Source: a virus
IMG/VR virus record: IMGVR_UViG_3300022932_000008
Coordinates: 1 to 40,653 of that record
Length of the DNA: 40,653 nt
Direction: 5' to 3' (one strand)
The position numbers were made by a program, and so were the translations under genes. The notes beneath the pieces were generated by a model that searched no databases, was not told where the DNA came from, and was given only the letters and a program-made list of their open reading frames with translations. Below are positions 1 to 5,053 of this stretch, piece by piece. Each line of letters starts with the position of its first letter. Within the stretch, counting starts at the first letter, position 1.

Positions 1-127
1 GGTCTTACCCTCATAGTCCTACCGTCATATTCATCATAATCTTCATCTACTTTTTTAAAAAAATGCATCCATAAACTATAGCTCATCCATCCATTTCCAT
101 CAATATTATGTGAATTGTATCTTTCTC
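1..127. repeat. Contig-end direct repeat, left copy
   Basis: The first 127 bases are identical to the last 127 (40527-40653). The exact length of 127 and the gene that reads cleanly through the join indicate assembly overlap of a circular or circularly permuted genome, rather than a biological terminal repeat. The unique length is 40,526 bp. Confidence 0.95.
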
Positions 128-161
128 CGTAAGCTTTTTTTATTTTATCTTCTTTAGTCAT
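1..161 (-). CDS. DUF551-like protein, 5' part (gene crosses the contig junction)
   Basis: The ATG at 161-159 opens a frame that runs off the left end and continues without interruption at 40526 to the stop at 40316-40318, giving a 123-aa protein. This part carries the N-terminal region (MTKEDKIKKAYGER...), which is missing if only the right end is read. The start overlaps the TAA of the upstream 65-aa gene by 8 nt, typical of the tight coupling in this genome. The domain that identifies the family lies in the other part, 40316-40653. It is probably the last gene of the leftward operon that starts at 733. Confidence 0.85.
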   Translation of the reverse strand, partial: MTKEDKIKKAYGERYNSHNIDGNGWMSYSLWMHFFKKVDEDYDEYDGRTMRVR

Positions 162-351
162 TTTTATCGTTTTTAAAGGTTTCGTTACAAAATTTACTTC
201 TCAGCTCTTTGGATAAAATGTCAATAACAATAAGTCCATATTCCTTTTTGGTTATATGGGTTCCATCTTGATTAAATAATCTATCAATAGGGATTGCTAT
301 TTCTGAATCATTCTCTATGTAGTTTATTATATCTTCTACTTCTTTACTCAT
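154..351 (-). CDS. Hypothetical protein, 65 aa
   Basis: Not recognised. The protein is acidic at the N-terminus (MSKEVEDIINYIENDSE) and basic at the C-terminus, with no membrane segment or zinc motif. Its start overlaps the TGA of the upstream gene as ATGA, and its stop overlaps the start of the junction-spanning DUF551 gene. It is the third gene of the short leftward operon driven from 760-790. Confidence 0.7.
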   Translation of the reverse strand: MSKEVEDIINYIENDSEIAIPIDRLFNQDGTHITKKEYGLIVIDILSKELRSKFCNETFKNDKND

Positions 352-557
352 AACTCTATTTTTATAATTAATTTTTTACTTACCGTCACTTTACACACAT
401 AACCGTGCATAATATTGTGAAGAGTTTGTATTGCTGTGTGGTTAAGTTCAACAGCATTCACAATAACACTGTTTCCTCTTATCGAAATTTTACCCTCCAA
501 ATTATCTTCCAATAACTTGATGATTTCCTTTGCTTGTTCTAGGTTGGTTGTTTTCAT
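348..557 (-). CDS. Hypothetical protein, 69 aa
   Basis: Not recognised. I chose the ATG at 557 (MKTTNLEQAKEII) because it overlaps the upstream stop by one base (TAATG); the longer frame starting at 569 would run into the upstream gene. The predicted order is an N-terminal helix, then alternating beta strands (GKISIRGNSVIVNAVEL) and a basic C-terminal strand. It is second in the operon downstream of the promoter at 760-790. Confidence 0.7.
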   Translation of the reverse strand: MKTTNLEQAKEIIKLLEDNLEGKISIRGNSVIVNAVELNHTAIQTLHNIMHGYVCKVTVSKKLIIKIEL

Positions 558-733
558 TACGCGTACCATTTTTCTATTTTGTTAAACTCTTCTACCACCT
601 CTTTGCATCCTAATTTCTCCAACAAATCCAAGAGTATTTCATCCGCATTACAGTGAGCTATTTCTATATCTGTATTTAATTGCTCTTTTTTTAGTAAATC
701 AACTGCTTTCTGTATTTTTTCTTTCTTGTTCAT
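557..733 (-). CDS. Hypothetical protein, 58 aa, first gene of leftward operon
   Basis: Not recognised; helical and charged (MNKKEKIQKAVDLLKKEQ...). The start at 733 is preferred over an upstream ATG at 793, because 793 lies inside the -33 element of the promoter. From 733 the leader is about 20 nt. The gene heads the operon 733, 557, 351, junction gene, and is divergent from the rightward operon starting at 871. Confidence 0.7.
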   Translation of the reverse strand: MNKKEKIQKAVDLLKKEQLNTDIEIAHCNADEILLDLLEKLGCKEVVEEFNKIEKWYA

Positions 734-759
734 AACCTTTTTAATTTTTAAGTTCGAAG

Positions 760-790
760 CAAATGTATGGAAATGTTTTTGATTACACAA
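760..790 (-). promoter_or_regulatory. Leftward promoter, flavobacterial type
   Basis: On the minus strand TTG (790-788), 20 nt, then TACATTTG (767-760). This matches the established Bacteroidota consensus TTG-N17-23-TAnnTTTG. It lies 27 nt upstream of the ATG at 733 and is back-to-back with the rightward promoter at 811-843. Confidence 0.75.
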
Positions 791-810
791 CAATAAAAAT
801 ATAATTTTAA

Positions 811-843
811 TTGCATTTAATTAAAATGTTATTCGTATGTTTG
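811..843 (+). promoter_or_regulatory. Rightward promoter, flavobacterial type
   Basis: TTG (811-813), 22 nt, then TATGTTTG (836-843), an exact match to TTG-N17-23-TAnnTTTG. It is the only good plus-strand promoter I found and explains transcription of the rightward cluster starting at 871. Because of it, an ATG at 811 cannot be the start of the first gene. Confidence 0.75.
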
Positions 844-870
844 CAGAGAACAAATAAAAGTATAAATATT

Positions 871-1134
871 ATGAATCATTTAAAAGAAATTACAAATATC
901 AATACAAAAATATCATCATTAGAATTTGACAAATTACAGTTGAATTTTATTAATGAATTAGTTGTAAAAGAAGAAAAAAATAAAATAACAGATTTAATTC
1001 AAAGCTCGGGATGCTATTTCAATGATGATGAATCAATCAGAATTAAAATTTGTCTTCAAAATATATTTTTAAATAGAATACAAAATACTGAAAACGAATT
1101 AAGAAAATTTAAAATTACCGAAAATGGCATATAA
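871..1134 (+). CDS. Hypothetical protein, 87 aa, first gene of rightward operon
   Basis: Not recognised. The start at 871 (MNHLKEITNINTK) is used because the longer frame from 811 begins inside the promoter; the leader is then about 20 nt. The protein is helical, Asn/Lys/Glu-rich and probably cytoplasmic. It overlaps the next gene by 11 nt. The whole cluster 871-3089 runs against the rest of the genome and holds only small accessory genes. Confidence 0.7.
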   Translation: MNHLKEITNINTKISSLEFDKLQLNFINELVVKEEKNKITDLIQSSGCYFNDDESIRIKICLQNIFLNRIQNTENELRKFKITENGI

Positions 1135-1372
1135 TCACGGATATAAAGCCCCAGGAACTGCATTGAATGGAGTAATGAAATATTTAAGAGAAAACCATTA
1201 CGATGTTTTTAGTAAAATTAATACTTGGGGAGATTTGAATATTCATCTAAAAAATATAAGATTGCAACAAGAACCTAACAAAAAGGTTTCAAAATCAGTT
1301 GAAGATAACTCTGAATACATTTCTAAAAATTTTGATTTTAAAATTGTTAAAGAATATTTCAACTCAATATAA
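1124..1372 (+). CDS. Hypothetical protein, 82 aa
   Basis: Not recognised. The N-terminus (MAYNHGYKAPGTALNGVMKYL) is followed by a helical, charged region. It overlaps the upstream gene and is followed after 12 nt by the small GRK-motif protein at 1385. There is no signal peptide or membrane segment. Confidence 0.7.
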   Translation: MAYNHGYKAPGTALNGVMKYLRENHYDVFSKINTWGDLNIHLKNIRLQQEPNKKVSKSVEDNSEYISKNFDFKIVKEYFNSI

Positions 1373-1384
1373 AACAAATAAACA

Positions 1385-1537
1385 ATGGCAGGACGAAAAG
1401 AATTACCAGAGGGAGAAAAAAAAATAAGATTGATACCTTTTGTACAAAAAAAGATTATCGATGAGCTAGGGCGAAAAGAATGCGAGAAAATAGCAGAAAA
1501 TGCAATCATCAAAGCGTATAACGAATTAAAAAAGTAG
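1385..1537 (+). CDS. Small basic protein, ribbon-helix-helix-like candidate, 50 aa
   Basis: The layout is MAGRKELPEGEKKIRLIPFV, then a helix, then a second helix ending NELKK. A GRK segment, a short beta-strand motif (IRLIPF) and two helices resemble the Arc/MetJ ribbon-helix-helix plan. Similar short proteins in this genome lie at 11188-11349, at 28387-28525 (broken) and, more loosely, at 36678-36836. This is a candidate transcription regulator of the rightward operon. The function is inferred from motif layout only. Confidence 0.55.
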   Translation: MAGRKELPEGEKKIRLIPFVQKKIIDELGRKECEKIAENAIIKAYNELKK

Positions 1538-1541
1538 AGTT

Positions 1542-1868
1542 ATGAAAACAGAAGAAACAAAACCAAGTAATCCTAGAATGCACAATCCAGATGGTCAATA
1601 TGCTTCTGAGGCAAGAAATGAAGATTATGTGTCTTTAAGGGATGAATTTGCAAAGGCCGCTATGGGTACTATTTTAAATCACAAAATGTATGATGGACAA
1701 CAAATACATGAACTTAACGAATCAAGATTTTTAAATACGCATTGGGATTCAGAAGTCACAGAAAAAGAAAAAGAACAGGCTCTTAAGTGTGTTTTAGATG
1801 AAGCTGATTTTATAGCAAAAAGAGCTTATTTAATGGCCGATGCAATGCTAAAACAACGTGAGTTATGA
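1542..1868 (+). CDS. Conserved phage/prophage protein, 108 aa
   Basis: The middle and end (SLRDEFAKAAMGTIL... and ...DEADFIAKRAYLMADAMLKQR) match a very common small phage protein pattern in which a SLRDYFA-like segment precedes a C-terminal A-Y-x-x-A-D-A-M-L helix. Its role is unknown in the family; it usually sits among accessory early genes. The N-terminal 25 residues are polar and disordered. It starts 4 nt after the 50-aa regulator candidate and overlaps the next gene as ATGA. Confidence 0.75.
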   Translation: MKTEETKPSNPRMHNPDGQYASEARNEDYVSLRDEFAKAAMGTILNHKMYDGQQIHELNESRFLNTHWDSEVTEKEKEQALKCVLDEADFIAKRAYLMADAMLKQREL

Positions 1869-2170
1869 GTGAATTACTAACAGGAAAATGCAAAGAGGAT
1901 TTTGAAAAGTGGTTTGAAATAAATTACCCATATAAACGATATGATCTTCAAATAGAACTATATCTAAACGCCTTAATAATCGAATTTTTTGACTCGGTTG
2001 GGATTTATATTTCTGTTAAATGCTCTTTTTGTTCTTGCAATATATGGAAATATTTAGTGCATGAAATAAACTTTGAGGACATAGAATTGAATATACTTAA
2101 TTTTGACAGTCGCCAACAAGCAACTAACGAAGCGATTAAAAAAGCTAATTTAATATATAATGGATTATGA
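1865..2170 (+). CDS. Conserved hypothetical phage protein, 101 aa
   Basis: The pattern (LLTGKCKEDFEKWFE at the N-terminus, a central IIEFFDSVGIYISV segment, and a C-terminal EAIKKANLIYNG helix) resembles a small protein often seen in Bacteroidota phages and prophages, without known function. Three central cysteines (residues 53-58, CSFCSC) are notable. It overlaps both neighbours by 4 nt. Confidence 0.7.
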   Translation: MSELLTGKCKEDFEKWFEINYPYKRYDLQIELYLNALIIEFFDSVGIYISVKCSFCSCNIWKYLVHEINFEDIELNILNFDSRQQATNEAIKKANLIYNGL

Positions 2171-2394
2171 CACCGAAAGAAAAAGCTGATTTTTTATATA
2201 AAAACTTCTTAAACAAAAATACGGTATGGGTGGATGATGAAAATTACTATACAAGCCCAAAAAAGACAAGGGAATGTGTATTAATTTTAATTGATGAAAT
2301 AATTTCAGAAAATAAACTTTTTCCTTACAATACCATATTTTACGAAAGATTAGAGTTTTGGGAAAAAGTAAAACAAGAAATAGAAAAAATATGA
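2167..2394 (+). CDS. Conserved hypothetical phage protein, 75 aa
   Basis: It resembles a widespread Bacteroidota phage family with an MTPKEKAxxL start, a central cysteine-containing helix (RECVLILIDEII) and a C-terminal FWEKVKQEIEKI helix. The family function is not known. It is translationally coupled on both sides by ATGA overlaps. Confidence 0.7.
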   Translation: MTPKEKADFLYKNFLNKNTVWVDDENYYTSPKKTRECVLILIDEIISENKLFPYNTIFYERLEFWEKVKQEIEKI

Positions 2395-2594
2395 AAACAC
2401 ACGTAACATTTGCCGAAATAGAGCAAACAGAAACATTTAAAAATCTGGATAAATGCTATCAGAACATTTTAAAGAAGAAATCCAGCAAAGACGATATTAA
2501 CCACGGACTAACCGTATACAATTCAACAGGGGTAATTCCTAGTACTGTATCAGGGAATAATTTGAAGGTATTGAGGGAGATAATTAAAAATTAA
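2391..2594 (+). CDS. Hypothetical protein, 67 aa
   Basis: Not recognised. The start at 2391 (MKTHVTFAEIEQTE) overlaps the upstream TGA as ATGA; an in-frame ATG at 2358 would lie inside the upstream gene. The protein is lysine-rich and helical, ending in NLKVLREIIKN. Confidence 0.65.
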   Translation: MKTHVTFAEIEQTETFKNLDKCYQNILKKKSSKDDINHGLTVYNSTGVIPSTVSGNNLKVLREIIKN

Positions 2595-2606
2595 ATAGAT
2601 AAAATT

Positions 2607-2837
2607 ATGATAGTAGAAATGGCAAATGAATTGCTAAAATATGGAAATATTGAAGTAATTAAAAATGATTATGTATTTACTCTTTTAATGACAAAGTCTA
2701 ATAAATGCAGTTTAACTTCTGAACAAATTCCTTTAAAGGTATTGGGTGTTGTAACAAGTTATTTAGGTCAAGAAAAATCAAACATAGAAGTCATGAAGAA
2801 CGAAGAGGATTATCTCATTTTGATTCTTAAGCCTTAA
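2607..2837 (+). CDS. Hypothetical protein, 76 aa
   Basis: Not recognised. It has an alternating strand/helix pattern with hydrophobic C-terminal strands (DYLILILKP) and no signal peptide. An alternative start four codons in (MANELL) is possible. It is the last clearly intact gene of the rightward operon; the next gene (2861) is disrupted. Confidence 0.65.
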   Translation: MIVEMANELLKYGNIEVIKNDYVFTLLMTKSNKCSLTSEQIPLKVLGVVTSYLGQEKSNIEVMKNEEDYLILILKP

Positions 2838-2860
2838 AAATAAAGCAAAAACAAATAACT

Positions 2861-3089
2861 ATGAAAAAATTAATTTTAATACCAATACTATTTATTGGTT
2901 GTTGCGTCAATTCACAGAATAAATTGCTATCAAAAGAGGATATTCATTACTTTAAAATAGTAGTTGTGGATAGTATCCAAAAGCCATTAATAACAATGGG
3001 ATAAAGAAGGTGAAATTAAAGTATATGGATGTACTTTGAAAGCTTTAAAAGTTTTATTGAAGTATTATATTATAAATAATAAATCATAA
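2861..3089 (+). pseudogene. Small secreted or lipoprotein gene, frameshifted
   Basis: The ATG at 2861 encodes a signal-peptide-like start (MKKLILIPILFIGCC) with a cysteine that could be a lipobox, but the frame stops at 3004 after 47 aa. Just before that stop the +1 frame opens and reads WDKEGEIKVYGCTLKALKVL... to a TAA at 3087-3089. This looks like the natural C-terminus, so a frameshift near 2985-3003 is likely. It could be genuine decay or a sequencing error. If intact the product would be about 75 aa, exported at the end of the rightward operon. Confidence 0.5.
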
Positions 3090-3111
3090 ACAAAAATTAT
3101 CTATAGCAAGA

Positions 3112-3591
3112 CTAAGAATTAGGCATCTTTACTTTAACCAAATGCAGATAAACATATCTAAAGAATAATAACACACCTCCAATAAACACAAAAAACAGAC
3201 CGATATACACATTACTGTAATCGGTCTTTTCTGTTTCCTTTTCTTTCAACTCGGAACTAACACTTCCTTGTGATAAATTCTCTTTTGCTTTTATTTCTAT
3301 ATTCTCAAACTTCGACTTATCAAACCGTATAGAAGCATTGTAGTACGAAATCCCGTTGTAAATTATAGGCTTAGTGTTATCTATAGGATAAATCGAAAAC
3401 ACGTCAAATAACGTGCTATTTTGCCTTAATTCGAATTGCCCACTGTATTGTAGAGTATCGGTTTTAATTTCAGTTCTTGAATACGATGTTGTTCTGTGTC
3501 CGCAACTACTGAAAACGCCAACCGCCACCAGAATTGCCAAATAAAAACTTGCTGATTTTGTTCCAAATATTTTCCATAACGTTTTTTTCAT
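3112..3591 (-). CDS. Candidate unimolecular spanin (u-spanin), 159 aa
   Basis: An N-terminal lipoprotein signal (hydrophobic stretch, then VFSSC with Cys30) is combined with one C-terminal transmembrane segment (about residues 128-150, VYIGLFFVFIGG...). Between them lies a periplasmic region rich in beta strands. An outer-membrane lipid anchor plus an inner-membrane TM on one chain is the defining topology of u-spanins such as T1 gp11, which fuse the membranes at the last step of lysis. Its place directly after the endolysin supports this. A strong hairpin at 3197-3227 lies inside the TM-coding part. There was no homology search; the call rests on topology and context. Confidence 0.7.
   Translation of the reverse strand: MKKTLWKIFGTKSASFYLAILVAVGVFSSCGHRTTSYSRTEIKTDTLQYSGQFELRQNSTLFDVFSIYPIDNTKPIIYNGISYYNASIRFDKSKFENIEIKAKENLSQGSVSSELKEKETEKTDYSNVYIGLFFVFIGGVLLFFRYVYLHLVKVKMPNS
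3197..3227. terminator. Bidirectional terminator-like hairpin inside the u-spanin gene
   Basis: A perfect 8-bp stem AGACCGAT/ATCGGTCT has a 15-nt loop. It is followed by T-rich sequence on both strands (TCTTTTCTGTTT on plus, CTGTTTTTTG on minus). The rightward operon ends at about 3089 with no other terminator before the convergent gene, so this is its best terminator. On the minus strand it would stop transcription before the end of the spanin gene. Confidence 0.5.
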
Positions 3592-3662
3592 AAGCTTAAT
3601 ACAATAAGTATGCCAATAGCTATAGCGAAAGACAAAATTAAACTTTTAGTTCCTTTTTCCAT
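3588..3662 (-). CDS. Single-span membrane micropeptide, 24 aa, lysis cassette
   Basis: The frame encodes MEKGTKSLILSFAIAIGILI plus four residues, essentially one transmembrane helix. It overlaps the end of the endolysin gene by 25 nt and the start of the u-spanin gene by 4 nt (ATGA). It may couple spanin translation to the endolysin, or act as a holin-like or antiholin-like peptide. Its size is below routine gene-calling limits; the support is its hydrophobic composition and exact overlap. Confidence 0.5.
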   Translation of the reverse strand: MEKGTKSLILSFAIAIGILIVLSL

Positions 3663-4189
3663 TTTGTAAGTAGTTCTTTTCGGTGTTCAATACCGTTATA
3701 TCCTCCGTTTATTCTTTTAGTGATTGCTTTTATCAAATCTTTATCTGCTAAAGAGTTTAATCCTTTCTTTTTCCAAAACCAACAAGCTGATAACATCGCA
3801 TTAGCTTCTTCTAGGAGTAAATCAGGATTTTTTAATAGTGGCAAATCAGTATCTACCTGTAAATTAAAATAATTTTCTTTTCCTGTAATTTGAATAAATC
3901 CACGACCTCTGTATCTCCAGCCTTCGCCACTCGCTTCATTTCCGTTTCCCATTCTATTGGCATAAACTCTGCTTGCTATTTTTTCTGGTTTTCTAGCGTA
4001 GTCAATAGCTATTCCAGTACTTTCAAAGTATTTTTCAAAAGTTCCAAGCAAACCAATCACACTATAATTCAAATTCTCACTAATAGGTTTGAGTCCGCTT
4101 TCATGTTCTATTTGAGCCATAAAATGTGCAATACGTAACGGTGTATTGATTCCATATCTATCTAAAAGTGATTTGTATTTTTTGTACAT
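3638..4189 (-). CDS. Endolysin, glycoside hydrolase family 19 type, 183 aa
   Basis: It degrades host peptidoglycan at lysis. The GH19 signature is clear: IAHFMAQIEHESG (residues 20-32, with Glu30 the expected catalytic acid), ENLNYS just after, and GRGFIQITGKENYF in the middle. The length suits single-domain phage GH19 lysins. The start at 4189 (MYKKYKSLLDRYGINTPLR) fits the family and avoids a 35-nt overlap that an ATG at 4228 would cause. There is no signal peptide, so release should need the holin candidates encoded just upstream. Confidence 0.9.
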   Translation of the reverse strand: MYKKYKSLLDRYGINTPLRIAHFMAQIEHESGLKPISENLNYSVIGLLGTFEKYFESTGIAIDYARKPEKIASRVYANRMGNGNEASGEGWRYRGRGFIQITGKENYFNLQVDTDLPLLKNPDLLLEEANAMLSACWFWKKKGLNSLADKDLIKAITKRINGGYNGIEHRKELLTKWKKELKV

Positions 4190-4193
4190 AATC

Positions 4194-4496
4194 TTAATTT
4201 TTTTGAAATAACCAAAATATAAATCCAATTAGTCCCATAATAAAACCTCTTGATATGAATTTTACATTTCGCATATTTTCCTCTAATAATATATTTTTCT
4301 GTTCCATGTTATCAACTTTAGAATCAATCTCATTAAGTAAGTGAAGAAATCCTTTATTACCGTTTACATCGTTTCCAATTATAGCAGTTTTCAAGTCTTT
4401 AATAGATCCTTTTACATCTTCCATGTCATTTTTATAAACTTGGAAATGATGTTCTATTCTCTCCACTTTGCCTAATAATGTTTTTGATTCGTCCAT
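4194..4496 (-). CDS. XhlA-like membrane-anchored coiled-coil protein, lysis accessory, 100 aa
   Basis: An N-terminal heptad-rich coiled coil (about residues 5-75) is followed by a C-terminal membrane helix (GFIMGLIGFIFWLFQ). This is the topology of the XhlA hemolysin family, which works with a holin and endolysin in PBSX-type lysis cassettes. It lies between the holin candidates and the endolysin. The call is from topology and context. Confidence 0.65.
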   Translation of the reverse strand: MDESKTLLGKVERIEHHFQVYKNDMEDVKGSIKDLKTAIIGNDVNGNKGFLHLLNEIDSKVDNMEQKNILLEENMRNVKFISRGFIMGLIGFIFWLFQKN

Positions 4497-4497
4497 G

Positions 4498-4833
4498 CTA
4501 AATAAATGTTCTGATAATTGGATATGCTATGATTAACAAATATAAAAAATAATAAACACTTTCAGTTACATAATAATACACTAATTGTAATTGAACAATT
4601 AAAAACAGACAAAAGAAGTATCTTATTTTATTTTTGGAATATATTTCTATAAATGCCAAAAAATGAATTATAGAAAATCCAACAATGTAATTATCTATAT
4701 CATCTATCAACTGTTGATTATCTGCGTACCATCCCGTATCCTTAATTAAGAATAAAAACAAATATTCCCAAACTAAAAGAATGGGAATATAAGTAATTGC
4801 GTTATTTATTCTTTGGAACACGTGGCGTGGCAA
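4498..4833 (-). CDS. Multi-span membrane protein of the lysis cassette, 111 aa
   Basis: About four hydrophobic segments are visible (IPILLVWEYLFLFLI, YIVGFSIIHFLAFIEI, IRYFFCLFLIVQLQLVYYY, and FLYLLIIAYPIIRTFI). It overlaps the upstream holin candidate by 32 nt and ends 2 nt before the XhlA-like gene. It could be a second holin or an antiholin. No catalytic motif is seen. Confidence 0.65.
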   Translation of the reverse strand: MPRHVFQRINNAITYIPILLVWEYLFLFLIKDTGWYADNQQLIDDIDNYIVGFSIIHFLAFIEIYSKNKIRYFFCLFLIVQLQLVYYYVTESVYYFLYLLIIAYPIIRTFI

Positions 4834-5029
4834 TTGAATGAATATCTACTTTTGTCTGTAATGATTTACTGAACGCTGTCCATAACAGACCAGCTAGCAT
4901 TATAATTTTAGTAACCTTAGGCGAAACTCCTAGTTCCGCTAATAATCCTTGGTTTTCCGATAAAACACCGTAAGCAGTATCTAAAAAAGCGCCCAACGTA
5001 ACTAACCATGTGATAATTCTTGTTTTCAT
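4802..5029 (-). CDS. Candidate holin, 75 aa
   Basis: A short protein with two hydrophobic helices (IITWLVTLGAFLDTAYGVL and VTKIIMLAGLLWTAFS) and a charged C-terminal tail (HSIATPRVPKNK), as in class II holins. It heads the lysis cassette: holin, membrane protein, XhlA-like protein, GH19 endolysin, micropeptide, u-spanin. It would open the cytoplasmic membrane to release the endolysin. Confidence 0.7.
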   Translation of the reverse strand: MKTRIITWLVTLGAFLDTAYGVLSENQGLLAELGVSPKVTKIIMLAGLLWTAFSKSLQTKVDIHSIATPRVPKNK

Positions 5030-5053
5030 TTTATATTTATTTTAATTTGTTAA

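Noticed and set aside
1-127. Direct terminal repeat as physical phage ends
   Set aside because: The length is exactly 127, a common assembly k-mer, and a gene reads through the joined ends; a collapsed circular or permuted genome is simpler.
811-870. Longer N-terminus of the first rightward gene from ATG 811
   Set aside because: That ATG overlaps the promoter's -33 and spacer, and the -7 box lies downstream of it.
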